64,000 bases of DNA from Roseomonas mucosa ATCC BAA-692 (GTDB taxonomy: Bacteria; Pseudomonadota; Alphaproteobacteria; Acetobacterales; Acetobacteraceae). The stretch spans positions 62,001 through 126,000 of the forward strand of contig NZ_JHWD01000004.1 of the NCBI RefSeq assembly GCF_000622225.1, written 5' to 3'. Of the stretch, positions 7,281 through 15,298 are shown one piece after another. Below the pieces are notes generated by a model, which saw nothing but the letters and a program-made list of their open reading frames with translations, searched no databases and was not told the DNA's origin. A program made the position numbers and the translations under genes. Position 1 is the stretch's first letter; the number at the start of each line of letters is the position of its first letter.

Positions 7281-8489
7281 ATGTCCGCCTCCCCCCCTCC
7301 CGCCAAGGCCCTGGCGGGACGATCCAGCCGCGTGCCCGTCCTTGCCGCCGCCTCCTTCGCCACCTCGACCCAGACCTTCGTGGTGTCCGGCCTGCTGAAC
7401 GAGATGGCCTCGGATCTTTCCATCTCCGTCGCGCAGGCCGGCCAGGTGACCACGGTCTTCGCCATGGCCTTCGGCCTTTCCGCCCCCTTCCTGGCGGCGC
7501 TCACCGCCCGCTGGCCACGGCGCCGGCTGCTGGTGGGGATGCTGTGCCTGCTTGCTCTGCTGAACGGGCTGATCGCGATCACCCATTCCTTCGCCGCGCT
7601 GATGGGGCTGCGCCTGCTCTGCGGCATGGCGGCCGGGATGGTGGTGCCGGCGGCGGCGGCCACGGCGGCGGGCCTGAGCACGCCGGAACATCGCGGCCGC
7701 GCCCTGGCGACGGTGGTGGCGGGCTCCACCTGCGCCTTCCTCTTCGGCGTGCCGCTCGGCTCCCTGGCGGGCGAGGTCTTCGGCTGGCGCGGCGCCTTCG
7801 GCCTCGCCGCCCTGCTGGCGCTCGGCGCGGCACTGGCGATCCGGCTGCTGCTGCCGGAAGTGGCGGGCGAACACAGCGGGCTGCGCGGCCTCGGCAACCT
7901 GATGCGGACCGGCGTGCGCAAGACCCTGGCGATCACCTTCCTGGCCTTCGGCGCCAGCTTCTGCACCAGCGCCTTCATCGGCCCGGCGGTGAACCGGGTC
8001 AGCGGGCTGACCGGCGGGCAGGTCGGGCTGATGCAGGCGCTGATCGGCGCCGCCTCCTTCGCCGGCATCCCTCTGGGGGCCTGGATGGCGGACCACGGGG
8101 CGGTGCGGAAGCTCTGGCTGCTGCCGGCGGTGATGGTGCTGGCGGCAGTCGCACATTACGCCCTGCTCTCCGGCGCGGCGGATGGCATGGCCAGCGCGAT
8201 CCTGTTCCAGGGCGCGGTGATCCTGGTGGCGGGGGCCTGCGCCTTCGCGCTCTCCCCCCTCCTTCAGGCGCGGCTGGTGGCGCTGGTGCCGGAGGCGCGC
8301 AACGTCGTTCTGGCGGCAAATTCCTCGGCGATGTTCCTGGGCCAGGCCACGGGCGCCCTGCTCGCCGGCATCGCCATCACGGCGTTGGGCATCCAGGGTA
8401 TCGCGGCGGCGGGGGCGGCGATGGCCTTCGTCGCCTGCCTTGTCGCGGTCTGGATGAATCTCGGCGGACGATCCACCGGCCGCGCCTGA
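7281..8489 (+). CDS. MFS transporter, DHA1/AraJ-like
   Basis: The protein is 402 residues with 12 predicted membrane helices. The layout matches the drug:H+ antiporter-1 group, with a conserved early segment SVAQAGQVTTVFAMAFGLSAPF and a motif-A-like loop (ARWPRRRLLVGM). Such proteins usually export sugars or drugs. The start at 7281 is the last methionine before the first helix, and the ribosome-binding site is weak (AGGGAT). It converges with the galactonate transporter gene. Confidence 0.88.
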   Translation: MSASPPPAKALAGRSSRVPVLAAASFATSTQTFVVSGLLNEMASDLSISVAQAGQVTTVFAMAFGLSAPFLAALTARWPRRRLLVGMLCLLALLNGLIAITHSFAALMGLRLLCGMAAGMVVPAAAATAAGLSTPEHRGRALATVVAGSTCAFLFGVPLGSLAGEVFGWRGAFGLAALLALGAALAIRLLLPEVAGEHSGLRGLGNLMRTGVRKTLAITFLAFGASFCTSAFIGPAVNRVSGLTGGQVGLMQALIGAASFAGIPLGAWMADHGAVRKLWLLPAVMVLAAVAHYALLSGAADGMASAILFQGAVILVAGACAFALSPLLQARLVALVPEARNVVLAANSSAMFLGQATGALLAGIAITALGIQGIAAAGAAMAFVACLVAVWMNLGGRSTGRA

Positions 8490-8565
8490 CCGGCCGGCGC
8501 CGCGCCTCGTGGCCGCCCGCCCTGGAGGAGAGGCGCCGCGCGGTCCCGGAAAGCCGCTGTCCGTA

Positions 8566-9897
8566 TCAGCTTGCCGTGCTCTCGGTGTCCGGCAGGCGTT
8601 CCACCTTGCCGACCACGAAGATGTAGGAGAGCGCGCCGATCAGGGCGAGTGCCGCGACATAGGTGAGGCCGGCGGAGAAGCCGTAGTCGCGGGCAAGATA
8701 GCCCACCACGATCGGCACGGTGATGCCGGACAGGTTGCCGACGAAGTTGAACACGCCGCCGGTCAGGCCCAGCAGGCGCTGCGGTGCGATGGCGGAGACC
8801 AGCGACCAGGTGATCGAAGCCAGACCGTTGCCGAAGAAGGCCAGCGTCAGGAAGGCGATCACCGCCGCCGGGCTGTCCACGAAATTGGCGCCGATGATGC
8901 CGATCGAGAGCAGCAGGCCGGTCACGATCGGCGCCTTGCGCGCGAAGCCCAGCGAGGCGCCGCGCCGCACCAGCGCGTCCGAGAGCACGCCCGAGCACAG
9001 CACGCCGACGAAGGCGGCCAGGAAGGGGAGCGAGGCGAGGAAGCCCGCCTTCACGAAGTCCATGCCGCGCGCCTGGACCAGATAGGTCGGGAACCAGGTG
9101 AGGAAGAACCAGAGTGTCGAGGTCAGGCAGAACTGGCCGAGATAGACACCCCAGAGCTTGCGCGAAGAAAGCACGCGGCGGAGATCAGCGCCGCTGACGC
9201 GGCTGGGCGCCCGGGACGTCTTCCGGTCGAGATCGACGAGGCCGCCGCCCTGGCGGATCAGCTCGATCTCCGCCGGATTGGCCGAGCGGTGCTCGCGCGG
9301 CTCGCGGTAGAGGACGTACCAGGCCAGGCCCCAGGCGATGCCGACGCCGCCGGTGGCGACGAAGACCATGTGCCAGCCGATCTCCGTCTGGATCCAGATC
9401 AGCACCGGGGTCAGGAAGGCGAGGCCGACGAACTGGCCGGAGGTGTAGAAGCCGATGGCGGTGGCGCGTTCGCCCTCCGGGAACCAGGCCGTCACGACGC
9501 GGTTGTTGATCGGATAGGAGGGCGCCTCCATGGCGCCGATCGCCAGCCGCAACGCGATCAGGGCGGGGACGCTGTAGGCGAAGCCCAGCATCACCGTGGC
9601 GATGGACCAGAGGACGATCAGCGACGGGTAAAGGATGCGGGGCGAGACCTTGTCCACGAACCAGCCGCCGGGGATCTGGCAGATCGCATAGGTCCAACCG
9701 AAGGCGGAAAGGACGAGGCCCATCTCCGCCGGATCGATCCCCAGCTCCCCGGCCATGGCCGGGGCGGCGATGGAAAGGTTGCTGCGGTCGAGATAGTTGA
9801 TCACCACGGTAATGAAGAGCAGCACCATGATGCCGAAGCGCACGCGCGTGGGCTTCGCCGCGGCCGCCATGGCCGCGGGCGTATGGGAAACACTCAT
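8566..9897 (-). CDS. MFS anion:cation symporter, probable galactonate importer
   Basis: This is a 443-residue, 12-helix MFS protein of the anion:cation symporter family (GudP/GarP/DgoT/ExuT group), marked by NYLDRSNLSIAAP near residues 34-46 and GWTYAICQIPGGWFVD. It is the last gene of the minus-strand galactonate operon, 45 nt after dgoD, so proton-driven D-galactonate uptake is the likely job. GGAAG precedes the ATG. Confidence 0.88.
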   Translation of the reverse strand: MSVSHTPAAMAAAAKPTRVRFGIMVLLFITVVINYLDRSNLSIAAPAMAGELGIDPAEMGLVLSAFGWTYAICQIPGGWFVDKVSPRILYPSLIVLWSIATVMLGFAYSVPALIALRLAIGAMEAPSYPINNRVVTAWFPEGERATAIGFYTSGQFVGLAFLTPVLIWIQTEIGWHMVFVATGGVGIAWGLAWYVLYREPREHRSANPAEIELIRQGGGLVDLDRKTSRAPSRVSGADLRRVLSSRKLWGVYLGQFCLTSTLWFFLTWFPTYLVQARGMDFVKAGFLASLPFLAAFVGVLCSGVLSDALVRRGASLGFARKAPIVTGLLLSIGIIGANFVDSPAAVIAFLTLAFFGNGLASITWSLVSAIAPQRLLGLTGGVFNFVGNLSGITVPIVVGYLARDYGFSAGLTYVAALALIGALSYIFVVGKVERLPDTESTAS

Positions 9898-9942
9898 TCC
9901 GGACTTCCTGTTAGCGGTTATGCCCTCTCGGAGCGGCCGGCC

Positions 9943-11091
9943 TCACCACTCGGCGAAGCTGCCGTCCTTGTGGCGCCAGACCGGGTTCCGCCAGCGATGG
10001 CCCGTTTCCGCCGCCTTGCGCACGAAATCCTCGTCCACCTCGATGCCCAGGCCCGGGCCCTGCGGGATGGCGACGTGGCCATCCCTGTATTCGAAGACCG
10101 AGGGGTCCTTCAGGTAGTCGAGCAGGTCGCTGGTGGTGTTGTAGTGGATGCCCAGCGACTGCTCCTGGATGAAGGCGTTGTAGCAGACCGCGTCGAGCTG
10201 CAGGTTCGCCGCCAGGGCGATGGGGCCGAGCGGGCAGTGCAGCGCCAGCGCGATGTCATAGGCCTCGGCCATCGCCGCGATCTTGCGCGTCTCGGTGATG
10301 CCGCCGGCATGGGAGGGGTCGGGCTGGATGATGTCCACATAGCCTGCATGCAGGATGTTCTTGAAGTCCCAGCGGGAGAAGAGCCGCTCGCCGAGCGCGA
10401 TGGGCGTGGCGGTGTGGTTGGCGATCTCCTTCAGCGCCTCGGCATGTTCGGAGAGCACCGGCTCCTCGATGAACATCAGCTTGAAGGGGTCCAGCTCCCT
10501 GGCCAGGACCTTCGCCATGGGCCGGTGGACGCGGCCGTGGAAATCCACGCCGATGCCGAAATTCGGCCCCATCTCGTCGCGGATCGCCTGCACGCGCTCC
10601 AGCACGGCATCGACCTTGTCATGCGTGTCGATGAACTGCAGCTCCTCGGTGCCGTTCATCTTCACCGCGGTGAAGCCGCGATCGGCGCATTCGCGCGCCA
10701 TGCGCGCCGTGTCGCCGGGACGGTCGCCGCCGATCCAGGAATAGACGCGGATACGGTCGCGCAACTGCCCGCCGAGGAGCTGGTGCACCGGCTTGTTCAG
10801 CGCCTTGCCCTTGATGTCCCAGAGTGCCTGGTCGATGCCGGCGATGGCGCTCATGTGGATCGCGCCGCCGCGGTAGAAGCCGGCGCGGTACATGACCGTC
10901 CAGTGGTCCTCGATCAGCGAGGCGTCCTTGCCGATCAGGTAGTCGGCCAGCTCGTCCACGGCGGCGGCGACGGTGTGTGCCCGCCCCTCCACCACCGGCT
11001 CGCCCCAGCCGGTGATGCCTTCATCCGTCTCGACCTTCACGAAGCACCAGCGCGGCGGGACGATGAAGGTGGTGAGCTTGGTGATCTTCAT
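9943..11091 (-). CDS. dgoD: D-galactonate dehydratase
   Basis: This enolase-superfamily enzyme converts D-galactonate to 2-dehydro-3-deoxy-D-galactonate. The 382 residues align end to end with the Escherichia coli enzyme as I remember it: MKIT at the start, the ETDEGITGWGEPVVEGRA block, RAGFYRGG, the metal ligands in VDFHGR, FIEEP and ALGERL, the SHAGGITE and HCPLGPIA blocks, and the ending WRNPVWRHKDGSFAEW. It lies 50 nt after dgoA. All catalytic blocks appear intact. Confidence 0.97.
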   Translation of the reverse strand: MKITKLTTFIVPPRWCFVKVETDEGITGWGEPVVEGRAHTVAAAVDELADYLIGKDASLIEDHWTVMYRAGFYRGGAIHMSAIAGIDQALWDIKGKALNKPVHQLLGGQLRDRIRVYSWIGGDRPGDTARMARECADRGFTAVKMNGTEELQFIDTHDKVDAVLERVQAIRDEMGPNFGIGVDFHGRVHRPMAKVLARELDPFKLMFIEEPVLSEHAEALKEIANHTATPIALGERLFSRWDFKNILHAGYVDIIQPDPSHAGGITETRKIAAMAEAYDIALALHCPLGPIALAANLQLDAVCYNAFIQEQSLGIHYNTTSDLLDYLKDPSVFEYRDGHVAIPQGPGLGIEVDEDFVRKAAETGHRWRNPVWRHKDGSFAEW

Positions 11092-11141
11092 GCGGCAGGT
11101 CCTCGGAACGTCGTGCGGGAAGCGGGTTCAGGCCTTCCGGC

Positions 11142-11768
11142 TCAGCCTTTCAGGGCCCGCCAGGCCTCGGCGAAGGCCCGGGCGTTCCGGCCGACCTCCG
11201 CCGCATCCATGCCCGGCTTGTAGAGGGCGGAGCCCAGGCCGAAGCCGGCGGCGCCGGCGGCGCGGAAGCCGTCCATGTTGTGCGGCGTGATGCCGCCCAC
11301 CGGCAGGAAATGCGTCTCCTTCGGGAAGACGGAGCGCATCGCCTTCAGCACCGGCGGCGTCAGCAGCTCGGCCGGAAAGAGCTTCAGCGCATCCGCCCCG
11401 GCGGCCAGCGCGGCGAAGCCCTCGGTCGGCGTGACGATGCCCGGCGTGCAGAACAGGCCGGTGGTCTTGGCGGCGCGGATCACCGTGGCGTCGGCATGCG
11501 GCATGACGATGATGCGGCCGCCCGCCATGGCGACGTCGGCGACCTGCGCCGGGGCCGTCACCGTGCCGGCGCCGACCAGGACGTCCCGGCCGAAGCGGGT
11601 GGCGAGGCGGCGGATGCTTTCCACCGGCTGCGGCGAGTTCAGCGGCACCTCGATGATGGCGAAGCCCGCCTCCACCAGCGCCTCGCCGATGGGCAACACC
11701 TCCTCCGGCGTGACGCCGCGCAGGATGGCGATGAGCGGCAGGCGGTCGAGATAGGTCTGGAACGGCAT
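11142..11768 (-). CDS. dgoA: 2-dehydro-3-deoxy-6-phosphogalactonate aldolase
   Basis: The 208-residue class I KDPG/KDPGal aldolase splits the phosphorylated keto-acid into pyruvate and glyceraldehyde-3-phosphate. The Schiff-base Lys129 is in DALKLFPAE. Phosphate and carboxylate binding blocks RGVTPEE and GAGTV are present. The ATG at 11768 overlaps the dgoK stop by one base (TGATG), which suggests translational coupling. The galactonate assignment rather than KDPG rests on the dgoK and dgoD neighbours. Confidence 0.95.
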   Translation of the reverse strand: MPFQTYLDRLPLIAILRGVTPEEVLPIGEALVEAGFAIIEVPLNSPQPVESIRRLATRFGRDVLVGAGTVTAPAQVADVAMAGGRIIVMPHADATVIRAAKTTGLFCTPGIVTPTEGFAALAAGADALKLFPAELLTPPVLKAMRSVFPKETHFLPVGGITPHNMDGFRAAGAAGFGLGSALYKPGMDAAEVGRNARAFAEAWRALKG

Positions 11769-12754
11769 CAAACGGTTTCCTCGGATATTCCGGCGGCGAG
11801 CCCGGCCTGGATGGCGATGCGCCAGAGGCCGGCGGTGGCGGCGTTCTCGATCTCGCGGACCTCGGAGACGCCGAGCAGGGCCAGCGCCTCGCGGTAGCGG
11901 CGGCAGAGGGCGGGATCGCCGATCAGCACCACGCCTTCCCTCCGGCCCCGCAACCCGCAGAGCAGTTCCTCGCCGATCAGCAGGCCGGAGAGGTAGTCGA
12001 GGCTCAGTTCGGGGCGCAGCCCGCCCGTCAGCACCAGGGCGCGCGCCGAGAAGAGCAGCGGCGCGACTTGGCCGCCCTCCCGTACCGCCTGCACGCCGCG
12101 CAGAAAGGCGGCGTCCGCAGCGGCATCCTCCGCCGCTTTCGGCACGTCCCGGGCGAAGCGGCCCAGGATGGAATGCCCGCGCAGCACGGCGAAGAGCTCC
12201 CCGGTCATGTAGGTGTCGAAGCGCGCGATGCGGCCCTGCTCGATGCTCACCCATTTCGAGTGGGTGCCGGGCATGACCAGCAGCGATCCCTCGCGCAACG
12301 CGGGGTTCAGGGCCAGCGCGCCGGCGATCTGCGTTTCCTCGCCGCGCATCACGTTCGGAGCCTCGCCGTACTGGGCGACGCCCGGCACCACCAGCAACGC
12401 CCCGCCCGGCACCGGCACCAGCCCGCCGGCCAGTTCCTCCGGCCCGGCCGGACAGGGGAGGTAGGGCGCCTCCACCCAGCCCTGGGCGCTGCCGATCATG
12501 CCAGCGGCGATGGATTTCAGCTCCGGCCAACGGTGGCGCCATTCGCCGGTCACGGCCTCGAAGACCGCGGCAAAATCGCCGCCGGGAACCTGCATGATGC
12601 CTTGCGGCGCGCTGCGGCTGTCCAGCACGGCACCATCCGGCCCCAGCAGATAGGCGCGCAGGGAACTGGTGCCCCAGTCCAGCGCGATCAGGGCGGGGCT
12701 TCGCGCTGTTGCCGCGCCGTCCATGGCACGGTGATCCGTCCGATCCTTGTTCAT
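11768..12754 (-). CDS. dgoK: 2-dehydro-3-deoxygalactonokinase
   Basis: The 328-residue DgoK-family kinase phosphorylates 2-dehydro-3-deoxy-D-galactonate. Recognisable parts are ALDWGTSSLRAYL near the N-terminus, GMIGSAQGW, VMRGEETQ, MPGTHSKWV and the C-terminal SGLLIGEEL. An upstream start at 12775 would overlap the iclR stop, but AGGAGAGG with a 6-nt spacer sits directly before the ATG at 12754, so that start is preferred. Confidence 0.95.
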   Translation of the reverse strand: MNKDRTDHRAMDGAATARSPALIALDWGTSSLRAYLLGPDGAVLDSRSAPQGIMQVPGGDFAAVFEAVTGEWRHRWPELKSIAAGMIGSAQGWVEAPYLPCPAGPEELAGGLVPVPGGALLVVPGVAQYGEAPNVMRGEETQIAGALALNPALREGSLLVMPGTHSKWVSIEQGRIARFDTYMTGELFAVLRGHSILGRFARDVPKAAEDAAADAAFLRGVQAVREGGQVAPLLFSARALVLTGGLRPELSLDYLSGLLIGEELLCGLRGRREGVVLIGDPALCRRYREALALLGVSEVREIENAATAGLWRIAIQAGLAAGISEETV

Positions 12755-12771
12755 GGCGTTCCTCTCCTGCC

Positions 12772-13551
12772 TCACGCCGCACGCGGTGCGGTGGCGCGCC
12801 AGCCGAGGCTGCGCGAGATGGCCTCCGCCGTGGCGGCGACCTCCGGCACCAGCGACAGCATCCGTTCCTCCGGCATGTGCTGCGCGGCGGAGGCGAGGCT
12901 GACCGCCGCCACGATGCCGCGCCCGGCGTCGCGCACCGGGGCCGCGACGCAGTGGATGCCGATCTCGTTCTCGGCGAAGTCCAGCGCCACGGATTGCGCG
13001 GCATAGCGCCGCATCTCGTCGCGATAGGCCTCCCAGGGGCGCGGCGAGCCGCGGCTGGCGGGATGGGCAAGGCCGCTCTCGTAAAGCGCCCGCCAGCGAT
13101 CCTCCGGCAGGTCGAGCATCAGCGCCTTGCCCACGCCAGTCAGCGCCATGGGCATGCGGTGGCCGATGCGCGAACGCATCTCCAGCCCGCGCTGACCGGG
13201 GATCTTGTCGAGATAGAGCACCTCCACCCCTTCGGGCAGGCCGAGATGCACCGTGTCCTGCGTGCGCTGGGCCAGGGCTTCCAGATGCGGCCGGGCGAGG
13301 CGCGCCAGCGGCACCTGCTCCCGCGCCTGGAAGCCCAGCTCGATCAGCTTCGCCCCCAGCGCGTAGCCCTCGCCCTCGCCCCGGAGATAGCCCGCCTTCA
13401 CCAGTGCGCTGGCGAGTCGCTGCGTGGTGCTGCGGCTCAGCCCCAGCACCCGGCCCAGCGCGGACAGGTCGTGCGCACCGCCGGCCACCGCCTCCAGCAC
13501 GGCAAGGCCGCGAAACAGCGTCTGGGTTCCGGGCGTGCTCTCCAGCGGCAT
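12772..13551 (-). CDS. IclR-family regulator of the galactonate operon
   Basis: The 259-residue protein has an N-terminal winged helix-turn-helix (about residues 10-75, LSALGRVLGLSRSTTQRLASAL) and an IclR effector domain (GVGKALMLDLPEDRW, ENEIGIHCVAAPV). It is the first gene of the dgo operon, so it probably regulates its own transcript in response to a galactonate-pathway compound. The ATG at 13551 follows GGAGAGATCGCC. Enterobacteria use a GntR protein (DgoR) for this job, so the regulator type differs here. Confidence 0.92.
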   Translation of the reverse strand: MPLESTPGTQTLFRGLAVLEAVAGGAHDLSALGRVLGLSRSTTQRLASALVKAGYLRGEGEGYALGAKLIELGFQAREQVPLARLARPHLEALAQRTQDTVHLGLPEGVEVLYLDKIPGQRGLEMRSRIGHRMPMALTGVGKALMLDLPEDRWRALYESGLAHPASRGSPRPWEAYRDEMRRYAAQSVALDFAENEIGIHCVAAPVRDAGRGIVAAVSLASAAQHMPEERMLSLVPEVAATAEAISRSLGWRATAPRAA

Positions 13552-13605
13552 GGCGATCTCTCCGCGCTCCAGGATAGGCAGGCGGCGCAATCGGTCAATA
13601 TATGA

Positions 13606-13626
13606 ATTGCAATCCCATTATATGGG
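13606..13626. promoter_or_regulatory. adjacent palindromes in the dgo operon promoter
   Basis: An AT-rich island sits about 55 nt ahead of the IclR start. It contains the perfect 8-bp palindrome ATTGCAAT (13606-13613), directly followed by CCCAT-TAT-ATGGG (13614-13626), whose 5-bp arms are perfect. AT-rich palindromes upstream of an IclR gene are typical regulator binding sites. Whether IclR binds here is an inference. Confidence 0.5.
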
Positions 13627-13832
13627 TTAAACGGGAGTTGTAGATCCAGCCGGAAGCCCGCCTCACCGCATCCGGCAAGGCGAAGGCGACACCCCGCGCC
13701 CCTGCGACAAGGCATGGCGGGACAGAAAACGAATGTTCCGAGAATGGGACCGGCCTTGCGCGCCCGGCACCGCACCCGCCACTGCCGCCGCGATCCCCTC
13801 CCCCGCAACCGGGCGGAGGGATCGGGACGGCC

Positions 13833-15032
13833 TCAGCCGATCCGGGGCGAGGGCGACAGGACGGAACCCGGCGGGACGGTCCTGGGTGCCACCTTTCCGG
13901 CGAGGCCGGGGCGCGTCCGCGACAGCGGGATGCCGTTGAACAGCCAGAGCAGCCAGCGGCTGCGGCTGATCACGAAGCGGTGGATCAGATAGCTGACACC
14001 CAGCCCCGCGGCCACGGCGATCACCCAGCCCAGCAGCGGCATGTCGAGACCCAGGCGGATGCTGCCCTCGGCCACCAGCATCACCACGAGGTAATGGAAG
14101 AGGTAGATGGTGAAGGCGCTCCGCACCAGTTCGTTGACGGCGGGATGGCCCGTATGGACGAGGCGACGCGCCACCGCCAGCAGCAGCCGCGTGCCCGTCA
14201 GTCCCATCAGGGCGAAGAGCAGCACGCCGGAAACCTGCGTCACCACCCCCTGCTCCACATGCCGCTGGAGCAGCAGCAGCCCCAGCCCCGCAGCGAAAAG
14301 CAGCAGCGTGCTCCAGCCTGGATGAGTGAAGCGGTCAAAGGCCTCGGGCCGTGCCAGCAGCCAGGTGCCCATCAGGAAGAAGGGGAAGTAGAGCAGGAGT
14401 TCCCGCAGGTTCACGGTACCGCCGAAGGCCTGTTCCAGATGACCGCCCAGCAGCCGCTCGTCCAGGGTCTTCAGCCCCAGGCGCCAGACGACCATGAGGG
14501 CGACCAGCAGCAGGTCGCTGGACAGCACACGGCCCGCCATCCGCTCCAGCGGCGCGGGGGCGAGGCGGCGGAGGGGCAGCAGGGCGGCGAGGAGGCCGCA
14601 CATCAGCAGCAGGTCCAGCAGGAACCAGAGATGCCCCAGCCAGTGCCCGCCCGGCGAGGTGAGTTGGGCGAGGAAGGAGGGCGCGACACCCTCGGCCGGG
14701 TGCAGCGCCACCGAGGCCACGTACATGGCGGGGATGTTCAGCAGCAGAATGGAGACCAGCAGCGGCAGGCCGAGCCGCGCCAGCCGCGCCTTCAGCCAGG
14801 CGACCAGACCCGACTTGCGGATCACCAGCAGCGAGAAGAACCCGGCCAGCAGGAAGAAGGCGGGCATGCGGAAGGCGTGGATGATGTCGTTCACATGGCC
14901 CAGCAGCACGCTGGTCGTGGCCGGGTTCACCACCCAGGGGTCCGGCCCGAAGACCTGTCCCGCCCTGTAGGGGATGCCCAGCAGCATCAGGAAGGCCCGG
15001 CAGAAATCCATGTAGTACAGGCGCTGATTCAT
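13833..15032 (-). CDS. OpgC/MdoC-like membrane acyltransferase
   Basis: The 399-residue protein belongs to acyltransferase family 3, with about ten membrane helices. The N-terminal YYMDFCRAFLMLLGIPYR, then NDIIHAFRMPAFFLLAGFFS with the conserved histidine, and HLWFLL resemble OpgC, which succinylates osmoregulated periplasmic glucans. Other O-acetylases of this family are possible. The start at 15032 has GGAAGGA about 8 nt upstream. It is divergent from the helicase gene with a 266-nt gap. No glucan synthase genes (opgG/opgH) are nearby, so the acceptor is unproven. Confidence 0.8.
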   Translation of the reverse strand: MNQRLYYMDFCRAFLMLLGIPYRAGQVFGPDPWVVNPATTSVLLGHVNDIIHAFRMPAFFLLAGFFSLLVIRKSGLVAWLKARLARLGLPLLVSILLLNIPAMYVASVALHPAEGVAPSFLAQLTSPGGHWLGHLWFLLDLLLMCGLLAALLPLRRLAPAPLERMAGRVLSSDLLLVALMVVWRLGLKTLDERLLGGHLEQAFGGTVNLRELLLYFPFFLMGTWLLARPEAFDRFTHPGWSTLLLFAAGLGLLLLQRHVEQGVVTQVSGVLLFALMGLTGTRLLLAVARRLVHTGHPAVNELVRSAFTIYLFHYLVVMLVAEGSIRLGLDMPLLGWVIAVAAGLGVSYLIHRFVISRSRWLLWLFNGIPLSRTRPGLAGKVAPRTVPPGSVLSPSPRIG

Positions 15033-15101
15033 CGGCCCGTCCTTCCCCCATCGGCGGTGGCGGGGGCGTTGTCCGGCCGCGAAGCCCACAGCCTGGCCCA
15101 C

Positions 15102-15298
15102 CCACCCCGCGTTTCACAAATAGTCCCGAACCGGACAACATTCCAATAACCATCTTTTTATTGATCAATTTGTAACATGATTGGGGAGGTTTCGCGGGAA
15201 GTACCCGCCTACCCCGTAGCTCACCGGATCAGGGCAGCGGAAAAGGACGGGATGCCGACTCGCCGGTGGCGCCGAGGGGTGCCATATACCGCCCGCCC
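15102..15298. promoter_or_regulatory. AT-rich divergent promoter region
   Basis: The stretch from about 15117 to 15185 is the most AT-rich in this neighbourhood (CATCTTTTTATTGATCAATT) and includes the palindrome TTGATCAA. A short hairpin, GCGGG-AAGTA-CCCGC, follows at about 15194-15208. It lies between the divergent acyltransferase and helicase genes and probably holds promoters for both. I cannot assign -35 and -10 boxes with confidence. Confidence 0.4.

Noticed and set aside
8509-11223. Open frame of 904 codons on the plus strand
   Set aside because: It is antisense to the galactonate transporter and dgoD, which have clear family motifs. No domain or ribosome-binding site supports it.
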